Origin: Brachybacterium subflavum
Lineage (GTDB): Bacteria; Actinomycetota; Actinomycetes; Actinomycetales; Dermabacteraceae
NCBI RefSeq assembly: GCF_009299795.1
Contig: NZ_VIGP01000004.1
Location: 1 to 64,000 of the forward strand
Length of the DNA stretch: 64,000 nt
Direction of reading: 5' to 3'
Below the pieces are notes generated by a model. That model had not been told where the DNA came from, ran no database searches, and saw only the letters and a list, made by a program, of their open reading frames with translations. Shown here piece after piece: positions 1 to 11,498 of the stretch. A program made the translations under genes and the position numbers. Each line of letters opens with the position of its first letter. Within the stretch, counting starts at the first letter, position 1.

Positions 1-321
1 CTACCACCGAAACTGACTATTAGATTAACCGGAGCGCCCAACCCCATCCGAGAAACCCGAAACAGTGTTTCCGGTCCCCCGAACCTGTCGGCCGGGCACG
101 AGGTAATAACTTACGCACCCCGAGCCCCCACGTCAACTCCACAGCCCCAGGTCAGAGCGTGTTCTGCACCACGTGCGTCTGGGTGGGCCCCGCTCCTCGA
201 CGCGGGAGATTCCCCTCTCACGCGGTCGGAGCCCTCGCGTCGTGCCTGTGTGTGTGTGGGCCACGAGCCTGCGGTGCCTGCCGGCGCATTGCCGTGCGCC
301 CAGCGCTCTGAGGACCGAGTT
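1..321. other. intergenic stretch at window edge
   Basis: There is no convincing gene here; open frames on both strands are short and lack start signals. The first 35 bases and the segment around 103-116 are A/T-richer than the surroundings, as expected for a promoter of a gene lying left of the window, but no clear -35/-10 pair can be assigned. The rest is the region downstream of menG. Confidence 0.5.
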
Positions 322-2338
<2,017 letters not shown>

Positions 2339-2379
2339 GCAGAAGGCCGGTCACGGGGACGGACCGGACCACCCGGGCC

Positions 2380-2424
2380 AAGGGCCTGGGCCGGATGGCC
2401 CCCGAGCCGTCGGCCCGGGCCCTT
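2380..2424. terminator. bidirectional terminator hairpin
   Basis: A 14-bp stem (2380-2393 with 2411-2424, one T.G pair) around a 17-nt loop, followed by a weak T-rich tail, lies between the convergent serC and MarR genes. It could stop transcription from both sides. Confidence 0.6.
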
Positions 2425-2446
2425 CCTTCGCACCGCTCCGGCGCGG

Positions 2447-2911
2447 CTACTCGCGGACGCTGTCGCGCGGAGCGTCCAGGAGGACGTCGCGCAGCATGCG
2501 GGCGGCTGTCTCCAGCTGCCCGAGCTGGGTGTCGTCGAGGCCGTCGACCCGCTCGCGCAGCCAGGCGCTGCGGGCCCGTCGGCCCTCCTCGACGATCGTC
2601 GCGCCCGCCTCGGTGAGGGCGAGCAGAACCTGTCTCCGGTCGCTCGGGTGCGGACGCCGGGCGACCCAGCCCGCCTCCTCGAGCCGGCCGATGATGCGGG
2701 TCATCACGGGCGGACTCACGCGCTCGAAGTCGGCGACGCGCCCCGGCGTCGCCTCGCCCTCCCGGTGGAGGTAGGCGAGGACGGAGAACTGGGCCACGGA
2801 GACCTGGTCGGAGGCGGCGCGCGAGCGCAGGCGCCGCGAGGACACCAGCAGCACGCGGTGGAGATCCGCGACGATGTCGTCGACGTGCGCCTCGCGAGCC
2901 GGGTCGCTCAC
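2447..2911 (-). CDS. MarR-family regulator
   Basis: Winged-helix repressor of 154 aa. Seen: N-terminal dimerisation helix, a wHTH around FSVLAYLHREGEATPGRVADF, recognition region VSPPVMTRIIGRLEEAGWV, and wing RRPHPSDRRQVLLALT. The frame is open far upstream antisense to the permease; the true start is the GTG at 2911, whose GTGA overlaps the permease stop by 4 bp, so the two are translationally coupled. Context suggests it controls, or responds to a ligand of, the purine/uracil-type permease; the effector is unknown. Confidence 0.88.
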   Translation of the reverse strand: MSDPAREAHVDDIVADLHRVLLVSSRRLRSRAASDQVSVAQFSVLAYLHREGEATPGRVADFERVSPPVMTRIIGRLEEAGWVARRPHPSDRRQVLLALTEAGATIVEEGRRARSAWLRERVDGLDDTQLGQLETAARMLRDVLLDAPRDSVRE

Positions 2912-4401
2912 GTCAGCAGGCTCTCGAGGGGGCCGCGCAGGAAGTAGAGCACGAACATGACGGCCACCACGTACATCAGCCAGTGGACCTCGCGGGCCTT
3001 GCCGCGCACGATCCGGATCACGACGAACATGAGGAACCCCGCGCCCATGCCCACCGTGATCGAGTACGTGAAGGGCATCAGCATGATGGTGAGGAAGGCG
3101 GGGATCGCCTTCTCGACGTCGGTGAAGTCGATCGAGGTCACCTGGGTCATCATGAGGAAGCCGACCATCACCAGCGCCGGGGTGGCCGCCTCGTAGGGCA
3201 CCATCGCGACGAGCGGTGAGAGCAGGGTGCTGAGCAGGAACGCGAGGCCCGCGACGACTGCGGCCAGACCCGTGCGGGCGCCCTCGGCGACGCCCGATGC
3301 CGACTCGGCGTAGCTCGTGGCCGAGGAGACGCCGCCGACGCCGCCGGCGATCGCCGCGAGGGAGTCGACCACCAGGATGCGCTGGGAATGGGGGATGTCG
3401 CCGTCGTCGTCGAGCATGTCGCCCTCGGCGGCGACCGCGACCATGGTGCCCATGGTGTCGAAGAAGTCGGCCAGCAGCAGCGAGAACACGATCGTGGTCG
3501 CGCCCACGGCGCCGGCCGCGGTGATGCCGCCGATGGGGTCGACGGTGAACAGGGTCGAGAAGTCGGGCATCTGCAGGGGCGAGCCGCCGAGGCTCGGCAC
3601 GTTCAGGCTCCAGCCGTGCGGGTTCGCGGCACCGCCGTCGGACCCGTCGGAGTATGCGCCCACGCCGACGACCTGCTCGATGACGATCGCGAGCACGGTG
3701 GCGGCGACGATCGCGATGAGGATGGCGCCGGGGATCCTGCGCACGTACAGCGCGAACATGAGGACCAGGCCCACGATGAAGACGAGGATCGGCCAGCCCG
3801 CCAGGGAGCCGTCCGCGCCCAGCTGGACCGGGGTGCCGTCGGCGGGGGTGATGAAGCGGGCGTTGAACAGGCCCACGAAGGCGATGAACAGGCCCAGGCC
3901 CACGCCGATCGCGGTCTTCATGAACGGCGGCACCGCGTTGAAGACGGCCCGGCGGAACCCGGTGAGCACGAGGATCAGCACGACGACGCCCTCGATCACC
4001 ACGAGGCCCATCGCGCCGCCCCAGGTCATGCCCGGCAGCGGCGCGACCGAGTAGGCGATCACGGCGTTCAGGCCGAGGCCCGCGGCGAGAGCGAGGGGGA
4101 ACTTCGCCCAGGCGCCCATGAGGATCGTGAGGAGGCCGGCGACGAGCGCCGTGCCGGCGGCGACCGCGGGCAGGTTGGGCTCGGTGCCGCCGCCCAGGTA
4201 GTGCCCGGTGGAGTCGGGGACCGTGCCGATGATCAGCGGGTTCAGCACCACGATGTAGCACATCGCGAAGAAGGTGACGATGCCGCCGCGCACCTCGCGG
4301 CCGATGCTGGAGCCCCGGGCGCTGATCCCGAAGAAGCGATCGAGGCCGGAGGGGGCGCCGGTGGGGGCGGGCGCGGTCGTGCCGGGGGGCGTCGTGTGCA
4401 T
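2908..4401 (-). CDS. NCS2-family nucleobase permease (AzgA/PbuG-like)
   Basis: Polytopic membrane protein of 497 aa in the NCS2 nucleobase:cation symporter family, AzgA-like branch (adenine, guanine or hypoxanthine uptake). Seen: the entry segment RGSSIGREVRGGIVTFFAMC, then NPLIIG and the GLNAVIAYSVA motif, followed by about a dozen hydrophobic segments with DFFDTMGTMV and ATSYAESASGVAEGARTG, both typical of this branch. No ribosome binding site is seen; instead TAGCAT lies 6 nt before the ATG, so the mRNA is probably leaderless. Couples by a 4-bp overlap to the MarR gene. The exact base transported cannot be read from sequence. Confidence 0.9.
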   Translation of the reverse strand: MHTTPPGTTAPAPTGAPSGLDRFFGISARGSSIGREVRGGIVTFFAMCYIVVLNPLIIGTVPDSTGHYLGGGTEPNLPAVAAGTALVAGLLTILMGAWAKFPLALAAGLGLNAVIAYSVAPLPGMTWGGAMGLVVIEGVVVLILVLTGFRRAVFNAVPPFMKTAIGVGLGLFIAFVGLFNARFITPADGTPVQLGADGSLAGWPILVFIVGLVLMFALYVRRIPGAILIAIVAATVLAIVIEQVVGVGAYSDGSDGGAANPHGWSLNVPSLGGSPLQMPDFSTLFTVDPIGGITAAGAVGATTIVFSLLLADFFDTMGTMVAVAAEGDMLDDDGDIPHSQRILVVDSLAAIAGGVGGVSSATSYAESASGVAEGARTGLAAVVAGLAFLLSTLLSPLVAMVPYEAATPALVMVGFLMMTQVTSIDFTDVEKAIPAFLTIMLMPFTYSITVGMGAGFLMFVVIRIVRGKAREVHWLMYVVAVMFVLYFLRGPLESLLT

Positions 4402-4407
4402 GTCCAG

Positions 4408-4413
4408 ATGCTA
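4408..4413 (-). promoter_or_regulatory. -10 box of leaderless permease transcript
   Basis: TAGCAT on the minus strand, 6 nt before the permease ATG at 4401, where no Shine-Dalgarno exists. The spacing places the transcript start at or next to the start codon. Confidence 0.55.
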
Positions 4414-4496
4414 TCGGCGCACGCGTGCGGGACGTTCCCCGGGCGGTTGCGCTGGACGCTCCGCGCGAGCCGGATCGGCGCTGAGGACGCCCGGCG

Positions 4497-4534
4497 GCGC
4501 GTGCGCTCGGCGGACAAGCGCCGAGCGCACGCGC
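4497..4534 (-). terminator. terminator after nagB
   Basis: A 16-bp perfect stem (4497-4512 with 4519-4534) with a 6-nt loop starts 3 nt after the nagB stop codon. It lacks a U tract, as is common in high-GC actinomycetes, and separates nagB from the permease. Confidence 0.7.
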
Positions 4535-4537
4535 TGC

Positions 4538-5323
4538 TCAGCTGTCCAGACGGTCCTTCTGCGACTGGATGAAGCGGTAGTAGTCGGCGTGCGTGAGATC
4601 ACGCGCGGCCTCTTCGTCGACGACGACGGTGACCGCGGGGTGCATCTGCAGGATGCTCGCCGGGCAGGCGGCGCTCACGGGCCCCTCGACCATGTCCCGC
4701 ACGGCCCGGGCCTTCCCCTCGCCGGTCGCGATGAGCACGATCCGGCGGGCCTCGCGGATGGTCTCGAGGCCCTGGGTGAGGACGTGGATCGGGACCTCGT
4801 CGGGGCTCGAGAAGAAGCGCGCATTGTCGCGCACGGTCTGCTCGGTGAGGGTCTTCACGCGGGTGCGGGAGCCGAAGGAGCTGCTGGGCTCGTTGAAGCC
4901 GATGTGGCCGTTGGCGCCGATGCCGAGGATCTGGATGTCCACACCGCCGGCCTCGCCGATCGAGGCGTCGTAGCGCACGGCCTCCGCACGCGGGTCGGGC
5001 GCCTCGCCGTCGGGCGAGAGCACGAGCTCATCGGGGATGTCCACGTGGCCGGTGAAGGTGTCGCGGATGAAGCGGTGGTAGCTCTGCTCGTGGTCGGCGC
5101 TGAGGCCGATGTACTCGTCGAGCAGGAAGGCGCGGGCGTGGGCGAAGCTCAGTCCCTGCTCGCGGTGGCGCGCGATCAGCTCGCGATAGGTCAGGACCGG
5201 GCTCGAGCCGGTCGCCAGGCCGAGCACGGCGCCGTCCTCGCCGCGCTCGTGCAGGACCTCCTCGAAGCGGTCGGCGACGAGGGCGGCCGCCTGCTCGGCG
5301 TCCTTCGCGATGATGATCTCCAC
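4538..5323 (-). CDS. nagB: glucosamine-6-phosphate deaminase
   Basis: NagB (261 aa, normal length) converts glucosamine-6-phosphate to fructose-6-phosphate plus ammonia, feeding amino sugars into glycolysis. Seen: the phosphate loop LATGSSPVLTYREL (37-50), FLLDEYIGL with catalytic Asp69, and GIGANGHIGFNEP with the ring-opening His140. Start is the GTG at 5323, directly preceded by AGGAGGACCC; the longer frame upstream lacks a site. Single-gene unit with its own terminator. A TATGAT box on the minus strand at 5428-5433 could be its -10, giving a leader of about 100 nt; no -35 is clear. Confidence 0.94.
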   Translation of the reverse strand: MEIIIAKDAEQAAALVADRFEEVLHERGEDGAVLGLATGSSPVLTYRELIARHREQGLSFAHARAFLLDEYIGLSADHEQSYHRFIRDTFTGHVDIPDELVLSPDGEAPDPRAEAVRYDASIGEAGGVDIQILGIGANGHIGFNEPSSSFGSRTRVKTLTEQTVRDNARFFSSPDEVPIHVLTQGLETIREARRIVLIATGEGKARAVRDMVEGPVSAACPASILQMHPAVTVVVDEEAARDLTHADYYRFIQSQKDRLDS

Positions 5324-5512
5324 GGGTCCTCCTGCAGTCCGCCGTCCGGCTCGGGCAGCACCCGACGGACGGCTCATCGATGATCGAGCATGACCGGTTC
5401 GAACGTCCGCCGCTCACGTACGGTCACATCATAGGGCACGCGGGACGGTCCGGAGCGCGCACGGCGGGGCCGCTGCGCGCGACCGATCATCGACCCGATG
5501 GTCCGGACAGCA

Positions 5513-5560
5513 GGACGCCGACGGGCCCCGGGGATGGTTCCCCGGGGCCCGTCGGCGTCC
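5513..5560 (-). terminator. terminator after ndh
   Basis: Perfect 21-bp stem (5513-5533 with 5540-5560), loop ATGGTT, placed 38 nt downstream of the NADH dehydrogenase stop. Possibly acts in both directions. Confidence 0.8.
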
Positions 5561-5598
5561 TGGCGCGTCAGCGCCTCGTGCGCATGGCGGTCAGCGCG

Positions 5599-6969
5599 TC
5601 ACTTCTTCTTCGGACCGGCCGCGAGCTCGAAGGCGCCGCGGGGGTTGGTCGACTGCGGGATGCCGATGATGTCGCGGCGCGAGATCGCGGTGCTCACCCA
5701 GTCGGCGACGACGGCGGCCTTCCGGCCGATCGTCGGCATCGTGTACAGGTGGTAGGCGCGCGCTGCGGCCCAGGCCGGGAGGCCCTTGAGCTCGATGCGC
5801 TTGTCGCCGAGCAGCACGTAGCCCATGCCCTTGTACATGCCGAGGGTCGCCATGGTGCCCATGTTCTTGTGGTAGTAGTCCACGAGCGGGCGTCCCTGCA
5901 CGGAGCGCGTGACGTTGTCCGCGATCCGCTTGCCCTGGCGCACGGCGTGCTGGGCGTTGGGCGGGCAGATCTTGTCCTCGCCGGAGGCCAGGTCCGGGAC
6001 TGCCGCGCAGTCGCCGCCGGCGAACACGTCGTCCATCGCGCCGTCAGCGCCCTTGACGCGCAGGTCGGGGAGGCACTCGAGCTTGCCCATCTTCGGGCCG
6101 CGCTCGGAGAGCACGGGGATGTCGAAGGCCTCGGCCTCGCTCAGCAGCGGGTTCGGCTTCACGCCCGCGTTCCAGACGATCAGGTCGGTCTCGAACTCGT
6201 CGTCGTCGCTGGTCTTGATGACGTTGTTCTCGCAGGAGTTCACGAACGTCTCGAGCTTGACCTCGACGCCGCGCTCACGCAGCTGGTTGAGCGCGTAGGC
6301 GCGCTGCTCCTCGCTGACCTCGGGGAAGATGAAGGGCGCGGCGTCGATGAGCACGAAGCGCACGTCCGAGGAGTGCAGGTCGGGGTAGTAGCGCAGGGCG
6401 TCGCGGACCATGTCCTCGGCCTCCGCCACGGCCTCGCCGCCGGCGAAGCCGCCGCCGATGAAGGTGAAGGTGAGCAGGCGCTTGCGGGTGCGGGGATCCT
6501 TGGTCGACGCGGCCTCCGCGAGGTTCGCGAGGATGCGGTCGCGCACGGCCACGGCCTCCTCGACCCACTTGAAGCCGATCGCGTTCTCGGCGAGGCCGGG
6601 GATCGGCAGCAGGCGCGGCACGGAGCCCAGGCCCAGCACGAGGTAGTCGTAGGAGATCTCGAGGTCGTCGCCGTCCTCGGTCTCGACCGAGACGACCTTC
6701 TCGGAGCTCTTCACGCCGGTGACGGCACCGGTGACGACCTTGGTGCCCGAGAGCGCCTTGCGGAGCGGGGCCAGCGCGTTGCGCGGGTCGATCGAGCCGG
6801 AGCCCACCTCGGGGAGGAAGGGGGCGAAGGTCAGGTACGGGCGCGAGTCCACGACCGTGATCGCGATGTCGGAGCCGAGCGACTTGCGCAGCTCGCTGGC
6901 CGTGGTGAGCCCGACGGACCCGCCGCCGAGGATGAGGACATGGGGCTTTCCGCCGGTGATGGTGTTCAT
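5599..6969 (-). CDS. ndh: type II NADH dehydrogenase
   Basis: Single-subunit, non-proton-pumping NADH:menaquinone oxidoreductase (NDH-2), 456 aa. It oxidises NADH at the inner face of the membrane and passes electrons to menaquinone. Seen: FAD dinucleotide-binding motif ILGGGSVGLTTA (13-24), a second GxGxxG site TFIGGGFAGGEAVAE (169-183) for NADH, and the C-terminal FAD contact DDVFAGGDCAAVPD. The Lys-rich tail (GPKKK) and amphipathic C-terminus fit peripheral membrane binding. No Shine-Dalgarno is visible; TATCCT lies 6 nt before ATG, so translation is probably leaderless. Monocistronic. Confidence 0.93.
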   Translation of the reverse strand: MNTITGGKPHVLILGGGSVGLTTASELRKSLGSDIAITVVDSRPYLTFAPFLPEVGSGSIDPRNALAPLRKALSGTKVVTGAVTGVKSSEKVVSVETEDGDDLEISYDYLVLGLGSVPRLLPIPGLAENAIGFKWVEEAVAVRDRILANLAEAASTKDPRTRKRLLTFTFIGGGFAGGEAVAEAEDMVRDALRYYPDLHSSDVRFVLIDAAPFIFPEVSEEQRAYALNQLRERGVEVKLETFVNSCENNVIKTSDDDEFETDLIVWNAGVKPNPLLSEAEAFDIPVLSERGPKMGKLECLPDLRVKGADGAMDDVFAGGDCAAVPDLASGEDKICPPNAQHAVRQGKRIADNVTRSVQGRPLVDYYHKNMGTMATLGMYKGMGYVLLGDKRIELKGLPAWAAARAYHLYTMPTIGRKAAVVADWVSTAISRRDIIGIPQSTNPRGAFELAAGPKKK

Positions 6970-6975
6970 ACCGAC

Positions 6976-6981
6976 AGGATA
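6976..6981 (-). promoter_or_regulatory. -10 box of leaderless ndh transcript
   Basis: TATCCT on the minus strand with a 6-nt spacer to the ndh ATG at 6969. No ribosome binding site intervenes. Confidence 0.5.
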
Positions 6982-7102
6982 GGGCCAAGCGGCTGTGCGA
7001 GGAAAAAACCTCCGCTCGGCAAGACATCGCCGCTTTCGGGGCGTTTCTGCGTCACTGCCCGCACGTTCGTGCAGGTCGCCGCTTTCCGCGCGGTGGTTCA
7101 GA

Positions 7103-8053
7103 TCACAGCAGGGACAGCGCGATGCCGTCGAGGATGTCGTGCTCGGAGGAGCGCACCTCGAGGATCCCGGAGGCGTCCTGCACCCTGGCGAGCACGCGCT
7201 CCCAGATCAGCGCGCCGGCGCCGATCACGTCGATCCGTCCGGGATGGATGATCGGGCGGCGGCGGCGCTCGTCCGTGCTCATGGCGAGCACCTCGAGGCA
7301 GACCTCGCGCACGCGGGCGATGTCCAGGCGCGCGCCGTGGGTGGCATCGGGCGTGTAGACCTCGAGGCCCTGGGCGAGAGCGGTGAGCGTGGTGACTGTC
7401 CCGGCGACGCCGACGAGGGTGCGGGTGGGCGCCAGCGGCACGGTCTCCTCGGCGCGGTCGAGCAGGGAGTCGATGTCCGCGCGCGCGGCCTCGATCTCCG
7501 CGGTGCTCGGCGGGTCGGAGCGCAGGTGGCGCTCGGTGAGACGGACGGAGCCCATGTCCAGGCTGATCCGGTGCTCGGGCGCCTCGACGCCGGCGACGAG
7601 CTCGGTGGAGCCGCCCCCGATGTCCACGACCAGGCGCTGCCCCGGGACGAGTCCGTCGAGGGTGCTCACGGCTCCGCGGAAGGACAGCTCGGCCTCGGCA
7701 TCCCCGGGGACGACCTCGGGAACGACCCCGAGGATCTCCCGGACGCCGTCGATGAACTCCTCGCGGTTGGCGGCGTCGCGCGTCGCGGAGGTGGCGACGA
7801 AGCGGATCCGCTCGGCGCCGTGCGCGGAGATCGCCGCGGCGTACTCGCGCGTCGCCGCGAGGGTGCGCTCGATCGCGGTGGGGTCGAAACGCCCGGTGCG
7901 GTCCACGCCGTAGCCCAGGCGCACGACCTCCATCCTGCGCTCGACGTCCACGAGCCCGCCGTCGGCCGAGCCGCGGACGATCAGAAGGCGGATCGAGTTC
8001 GTGCCGCAGTCGATCGCGGCGACGGGGGTCGCGGAGCTCTCGGCGGCGCTCAT
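7103..8053 (-). CDS. exopolyphosphatase / Ppx-GppA phosphatase
   Basis: Ppx/GppA-family protein (316 aa) of the sugar kinase/Hsp70/actin fold; hydrolyses polyphosphate or pppGpp. Seen: phosphate-1 motif AIDCGTNSIRLL near the N-terminus, VATSATRDAANREEF, and phosphate-2 motif VVDIGGGSTELVAG. Starts at ATG 8053, overlapping the DUF501 stop by 4 bp; the frame is open upstream antisense-like but without conserved residues. It has the short actinobacterial form without a C-terminal HD domain. Last gene of the eno-ftsB-DUF501-ppx unit, an order conserved in many actinomycetes. Which substrate dominates cannot be told. Confidence 0.88.
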   Translation of the reverse strand: MSAAESSATPVAAIDCGTNSIRLLIVRGSADGGLVDVERRMEVVRLGYGVDRTGRFDPTAIERTLAATREYAAAISAHGAERIRFVATSATRDAANREEFIDGVREILGVVPEVVPGDAEAELSFRGAVSTLDGLVPGQRLVVDIGGGSTELVAGVEAPEHRISLDMGSVRLTERHLRSDPPSTAEIEAARADIDSLLDRAEETVPLAPTRTLVGVAGTVTTLTALAQGLEVYTPDATHGARLDIARVREVCLEVLAMSTDERRRRPIIHPGRIDVIGAGALIWERVLARVQDASGILEVRSSEHDILDGIALSLL

Positions 8054-8640
8054 CGCTCGTCCTCCTCCTCGTCGGCCTGCTCGAAGCTCTCGCAGCGGCA
8101 GACGGAGATCTCGGTGTCGGGCGCGATCTCGGCGAGGACGAGGTCGGCCACGGGGTTGATCCCGGGCCCCTCGGCCAGTCCGTGGCCGATGATCGCGTGC
8201 AGGCACTTCACGCGGCCGGGCATGCCGCCCGCGCTGATGCCCTCGATCTCCTCGACGCTCCCGAGCTCGGCGCGGCGCTCGAGGTAGCGCTCGTGGGCGC
8301 GGCGATAGCCCGCGGCGAGCTCGGGATCCTCGCCGAGCTGCGCGGTGAGCTCGGTGAGGCGCCCCGCGGCCTCGAGGTGCGAGGCGGCCTGCACCATGCT
8401 GGGCAGGGTGAGATAGAACGAGGTCGGGAACGGCGTGCCGCCGGGGAGCCGGGGCAGGGTGCGCACCACGGCGGGGCGCCCGCAGGCGCAGCGGCGCGCG
8501 ACAGAGTGGACGCCGCGCATCTCGCGGCCCACCTGGTCCCGCATCCGGGCGAGGTCGTCCTCGCTCGCGGGGGTCTCGTGCGGCAGCGGCGGAAGCGCGC
8601 CGGGGAACGGGGTGGGAACGGGTTGGGGAAGCGTGGTCAC
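8050..8640 (-). CDS. DUF501 protein
   Basis: Protein of 196 aa of family DUF501, function unknown, found in actinomycetes between ftsB and ppx. Seen: RCACGRPAVVRTLPRLPGGTPF followed by PTSFYLTLP, the family hallmark, and a C-terminal CLHAIIGHGLAEG segment. Two close cysteines near the family core and a further CRC near the C-terminus could bind metal (inference). Start GTG at 8640 overlaps the ftsB stop by 4 bp; its own stop overlaps the ppx start, so all three are coupled. Confidence 0.85.
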   Translation of the reverse strand: MTTLPQPVPTPFPGALPPLPHETPASEDDLARMRDQVGREMRGVHSVARRCACGRPAVVRTLPRLPGGTPFPTSFYLTLPSMVQAASHLEAAGRLTELTAQLGEDPELAAGYRRAHERYLERRAELGSVEEIEGISAGGMPGRVKCLHAIIGHGLAEGPGINPVADLVLAEIAPDTEISVCRCESFEQADEEEDER

Positions 8641-9344
8641 TCGTCGTCCTGGTCGCTGGGTGAGTCGGCGCCGCCGCCCGCGTCGGAGGCGCCGGATCCG
8701 TTGTTCCTGCCCGTGCCGGGGGCCTGCGGGTCGTCGGCCCTGCCGTCGGCCGGCGAGACCGACGTGGTGCCGGGGTCGGCGCGGCTCGCGCCCTCGACGC
8801 TGCTCCACAGGGTCGCGTACCAGGCGCCGGAGGAGGCCTCGGCCTGCTTCTGCTGCGCCTCCGTGAGCGGGACGTCGTTCCCCGAGGAGTCCATGAGCCG
8901 GTACTGCGTCTCCCCCGGCATCGCGTAGAGCAGGCGCTCGCGGGCCTGGGCGGCCACGTAGTTCGGGTCGTCCCAGCGGTCGACCTGCGTCTGGAGATCG
9001 GCGACCTCGTCCCGCTGGTCGGAGACCTGGTCCTGGAGGGAGGCGAGCTCCTGGCGCTGGGCGATGAAGGTGTTGAGCGTCGGCACGAGAGTGGCGAGGG
9101 CCACGACGATCACCGCGATGAGGATGAGCGCCCGACGCGTGATCGTGATGACCGGGCCGTCGGGCTCGTCGGCAGGATCCGTGCCGCGGGGCACGCTGCG
9201 CGGGCGGGAGGCGGAGGCGGGGCGCGAGGAGGCGCTGCCCGGTCGCCGATCGCCGGAGGCGCGGGCGCGGTCGCCGCGCCGGCCCCCGGACGCGGCGACC
9301 GGGCGTCCCGTGGATCGCGGGGCGCCCGGTCGTCGTGCAGTCAT
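8637..9344 (-). CDS. FtsB/DivIC-like septum formation initiator
   Basis: Bitopic division protein (235 aa). Layout: basic, disordered cytoplasmic N-terminus (1-65), one membrane span (about 71-90), an extracytoplasmic coiled coil (about 93-123), then the family block ARERLLYAMPGE (134-145), and a low-complexity acidic tail. FtsB/DivIC bridges FtsL and FtsQ in the divisome. It lies just after eno, as in most actinomycetes. A TACTCT box 7 nt before the ATG and the absence of a ribosome binding site suggest an additional leaderless promoter inside the 19-nt gap after eno. The long tails are typical of high-GC relatives. Confidence 0.86.
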   Translation of the reverse strand: MTARRPGAPRSTGRPVAASGGRRGDRARASGDRRPGSASSRPASASRPRSVPRGTDPADEPDGPVITITRRALILIAVIVVALATLVPTLNTFIAQRQELASLQDQVSDQRDEVADLQTQVDRWDDPNYVAAQARERLLYAMPGETQYRLMDSSGNDVPLTEAQQKQAEASSGAWYATLWSSVEGASRADPGTTSVSPADGRADDPQAPGTGRNNGSGASDAGGGADSPSDQDDE

Positions 9345-9351
9345 GCGCTCG

Positions 9352-9357
9352 AGAGTA
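9352..9357 (-). promoter_or_regulatory. -10 box of leaderless ftsB-like transcript
   Basis: TACTCT on the minus strand, 7 nt before the ATG at 9344, in the 19-nt gap between eno and the ftsB-like gene. Confidence 0.4.
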
Positions 9358-9363
9358 GCGCGC

Positions 9364-10668
<1,305 letters not shown>

Positions 10669-10763
10669 TCAGGTCCGGCGCCGCACGGGCGGGCCGGTGT
10701 CGGGGCCAGTCTAGTCGTCGCGCAGGGGCGGACCCTGGGCCGCCCACGGCGGGCGCCGGCTCC

Positions 10764-11498
10764 TCAGCGCGGGAGCTCCCGCGTGCGCGTGAGAAGGGTG
10801 CGCAGCGCCGACTCGGGGTCGACGTCACGGGCCTCGGCACCGCGCACGACGGCCAGCAGCGCGAGCGCGATGTCCGCGCCCCACTCCTCGGCGTCGTCGG
10901 CCGCGGCGGCGGACTCCGCGGCCGCGGAGAGCTCTTCGAGCCGACCATCGGAGCGGGAGCGGTGGACGCTCTTGGCGGCGGCCTGGAGCGCGGGCAGCGC
11001 ATGGGGGATGCCGTCGAACCAGGTATCGGGAAGGCGACCGGTCCGCAGAGCTGCGCGGTCCCCGTCCAGCTCCGCCCGCTCCTGCGCCTTCACGGCATGC
11101 CACTGGGCGATGATCTGCTCGACGTCGCCGCGGTCCCCGAGCGCGTCCCCGCGGTCCGCGCCGAAGACGTGCGGGTTGCGCCGCTCCATCTTCTCGACGA
11201 AGGCGCGGGCCACGTCGTCGACGTCCCAGGCGGGGTCCTCCTCCTGCCCGAGGCGCGCGTGGAAGAGGATCTGGAAGAGCAGGTCGCCGAGCTCGTCGGG
11301 CAGATGCCCCTCCCCCTCCTCGATCGCCTCGAGGACCTCGTGGGTCTCCTCGAGGAGGTAGCGGGCGAGCGAATGATGGGTCTGCAGGGCGCTCCAGGCG
11401 TCCCCGTCGGGGGCGCGCAGGGCCTCCATGACGGCGACGGCGCGCAGCAGCTCGGCCCCGCGCGGCGCCTGCGGGGTGTCGGGCCGCTCGGGGCTCAC
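10764..11498 (-). CDS. mazG: MazG-type NTP pyrophosphohydrolase
   Basis: House-cleaning nucleotide pyrophosphatase of the all-alpha NTP-PPase superfamily (244 aa). Seen: the metal-binding helices LLEETHEVLEAIEEGE and DELGDLLFQILFHARLG, giving the ExxE...ExxD pattern of MazG, followed by NPHVF and a second diverged repeat-like half. GTG start at 11498 overlaps the mfd stop by 4 bp, so it is translated with the repair gene. Family members remove aberrant dNTPs or lower ppGpp; the exact substrate here is unknown. Confidence 0.88.
   Translation of the reverse strand: MSPERPDTPQAPRGAELLRAVAVMEALRAPDGDAWSALQTHHSLARYLLEETHEVLEAIEEGEGHLPDELGDLLFQILFHARLGQEEDPAWDVDDVARAFVEKMERRNPHVFGADRGDALGDRGDVEQIIAQWHAVKAQERAELDGDRAALRTGRLPDTWFDGIPHALPALQAAAKSVHRSRSDGRLEELSAAAESAAAADDAEEWGADIALALLAVVRGAEARDVDPESALRTLLTRTRELPR

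Noticed and set aside
2447..4261. 604-aa minus-strand frame joining MarR with upstream sequence
   Set aside because: The part upstream of 2911 is a shifted frame of the permease gene, Arg/Gly/Pro-rich; the MarR start is the GTG overlapping the permease stop.
3388..4572. 394-aa plus-strand ORF opposite the NCS2 permease
   Set aside because: Mirror frame, His/Asp/Arg-rich, without start signals; the permease strand carries membrane spans and family motifs.
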